Positions 63,738 through 64,000 of a stretch of DNA of 64,000 bases are shown here, one piece after another. Positions within the stretch are counted from its first letter, which is position 1, and the number at the start of each line of letters is the position of its first letter. A program made the translations under genes and the position numbers. Below the pieces are notes generated by a model. It made no database searches. It was not told the DNA's origin and saw only the letters and a program-made list of their open reading frames with translations. This stretch comes from Ruminococcaceae bacterium HV4-5-B5C (GTDB taxonomy: Bacteria > Bacillota > Clostridia > Oscillospirales > Acutalibacteraceae). The stretch covers positions 186,001 to 250,000 of the forward strand of contig FXYJ02000004.1 of NCBI GenBank assembly GCA_900184925.1. Reading direction: 5' to 3'.

Positions 63738-63780
63738 CAATTGATACAAGATTGTATCAATTGTTTGAAAATGATACAAT
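63738..63780. promoter_or_regulatory. TGATACAA palindrome and extra half-site between exporter and kinase genes
   Basis: Perfect 12-base inverted repeat CAATTGATACAA-GA-TTGTATCAATTG (63738-63749, 63752-63763), then another direct half-site ATGATACAAT (63771-63780). Three TGATACAA half-sites in 43 bases of divergent promoter region look like an operator for a dimeric regulator. Confidence 0.65.
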
Positions 63781-63813
63781 AAATGCAACAGAACAGGCCG
63801 GGAGGCGGACCGC

Positions 63814-64000
63814 TTGACATTAAAATTAGGTAAAAGTATTACGGATAAAATTGTCCTTTTTCTTTGCTGCACTGTTGCCTACCTTACAATGCCCCAGTTT
63901 CACAGCGACGTCGTTCCCGTCCTGATCTCCGTTATTTTTTCTTCGTTGCTTAGCTTTTGGGAAGGGAAATCTCCGGGTTGTGTTTTAACTGCGGGCTTTC
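63814..64000 (+). CDS. Probable sensor histidine kinase, N-terminus only (cut by window end)
   Basis: 62 complete codons from TTG 63814, eight bases after GGAGG: MTLKLGKSITDKIVLFLCC, then hydrophobic VAYLTM, HSDVVPVLISVIFSSLLSFW and a short polar stretch before more hydrophobic sequence. The N-terminal membrane helices plus divergence from an ABC-2 exporter suggest the sensor kinase of a two-component pair. The diagnostic H-box lies beyond the window, so this is context-based. Confidence 0.5.
   Translation, partial: MTLKLGKSITDKIVLFLCCTVAYLTMPQFHSDVVPVLISVIFSSLLSFWEGKSPGCVLTAGF

Overview
The window looks like chromosomal DNA of an anaerobic, endospore-lineage member of the Clostridia. Oscillospirales / Ruminococcaceae-like is my best guess, from gene content only. 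Pointers are the SCIFF peptide with its radical-SAM maturase beside yajC, SpoIIM, CwlD, TepA-SpoIIIE, Rex, a V/A-type ATPase, formate-THF ligase, acetate kinase and the non-mevalonate gene ispE. Genes are dense and mostly housekeeping. I see no prophage, insertion sequence, CRISPR array, tRNA or rRNA.

Layout. 1-2 kb: end of a polar amino-acid ABC ATPase, a zinc-dependent phospholipase-C-like protein and luxS. 2-6.7 kb: LysM/G5/M23 cell-wall peptidase, murA, walJ-like hydrolase, rlmH. 6.9-10.5 kb (minus): asd-dapA-dapB plus a free-standing aspartokinase-type ACT protein, behind a lysine riboswitch with its own terminator. 10.6-15.3 kb: queA, tgt, yajC, TIGR04086 membrane protein, the 48-residue SCIFF precursor and its maturase. 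15.3-19 kb: SpoIIM, a XerD-like recombinase, a YesL-like membrane protein, and a second Xer-type recombinase on the opposite strand with a 28-bp palindrome in its leader. 19-26 kb (minus): DUF6873 protein, FtsX/MacB-type permease and HlyD-type adaptor, then radA, cwlD and a sortase-type leucine-rich-repeat surface protein. 26-34 kb: ackA, tmcAL, a mutarotase-like protein, rex, icd and acn. 34-44 kb: tepA-spoIIIE, membrane-anchored ComEC-like hydrolase plus DUF3006, RodA/FtsW, fhs, tsaE-tsaB-rpiB-upp. 44-48 kb (minus): PHP phosphatase, Lrp regulator, aminotransferase, ispE and a VOC protein in one operon. 48-50 kb: ACT protein plus PFL/UPF0210 protein. 50-59 kb: a complete nine-gene V/A-ATPase operon (G/H-C-I-K-F-E-A-B-D). 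59-60.3 kb: two tiny cysteine-rich proteins around a divergent PlsY-like acyltransferase. 60.4-64 kb: an ABC-2 exporter (ATPase and two permeases) diverging from a gene cut by the window end, probably a sensor kinase.

How the genes fit together. The asd-dap cluster makes lysine/diaminopimelate and is shut off by lysine through RNA. MurA, M23, CwlD and RodA/FtsW handle peptidoglycan. The yajC-SCIFF block joins protein export to an unassigned peptide modification. acn, icd and rex sit together as a carbon/redox block. The ATPase operon supplies ion-gradient coupling.

The most distinctive material is small or non-coding: the 46-residue peptide with 18 cysteines at 59.1 kb, a second small cysteine protein at 60.2 kb, the palindrome ahead of the second recombinase, the three TGATACAA half-sites at the exporter/kinase junction, and several leader hairpins. 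No function is claimed for the unknowns. Starts were chosen from visible ribosome-binding sites, and family names rest on motifs recognised by eye.
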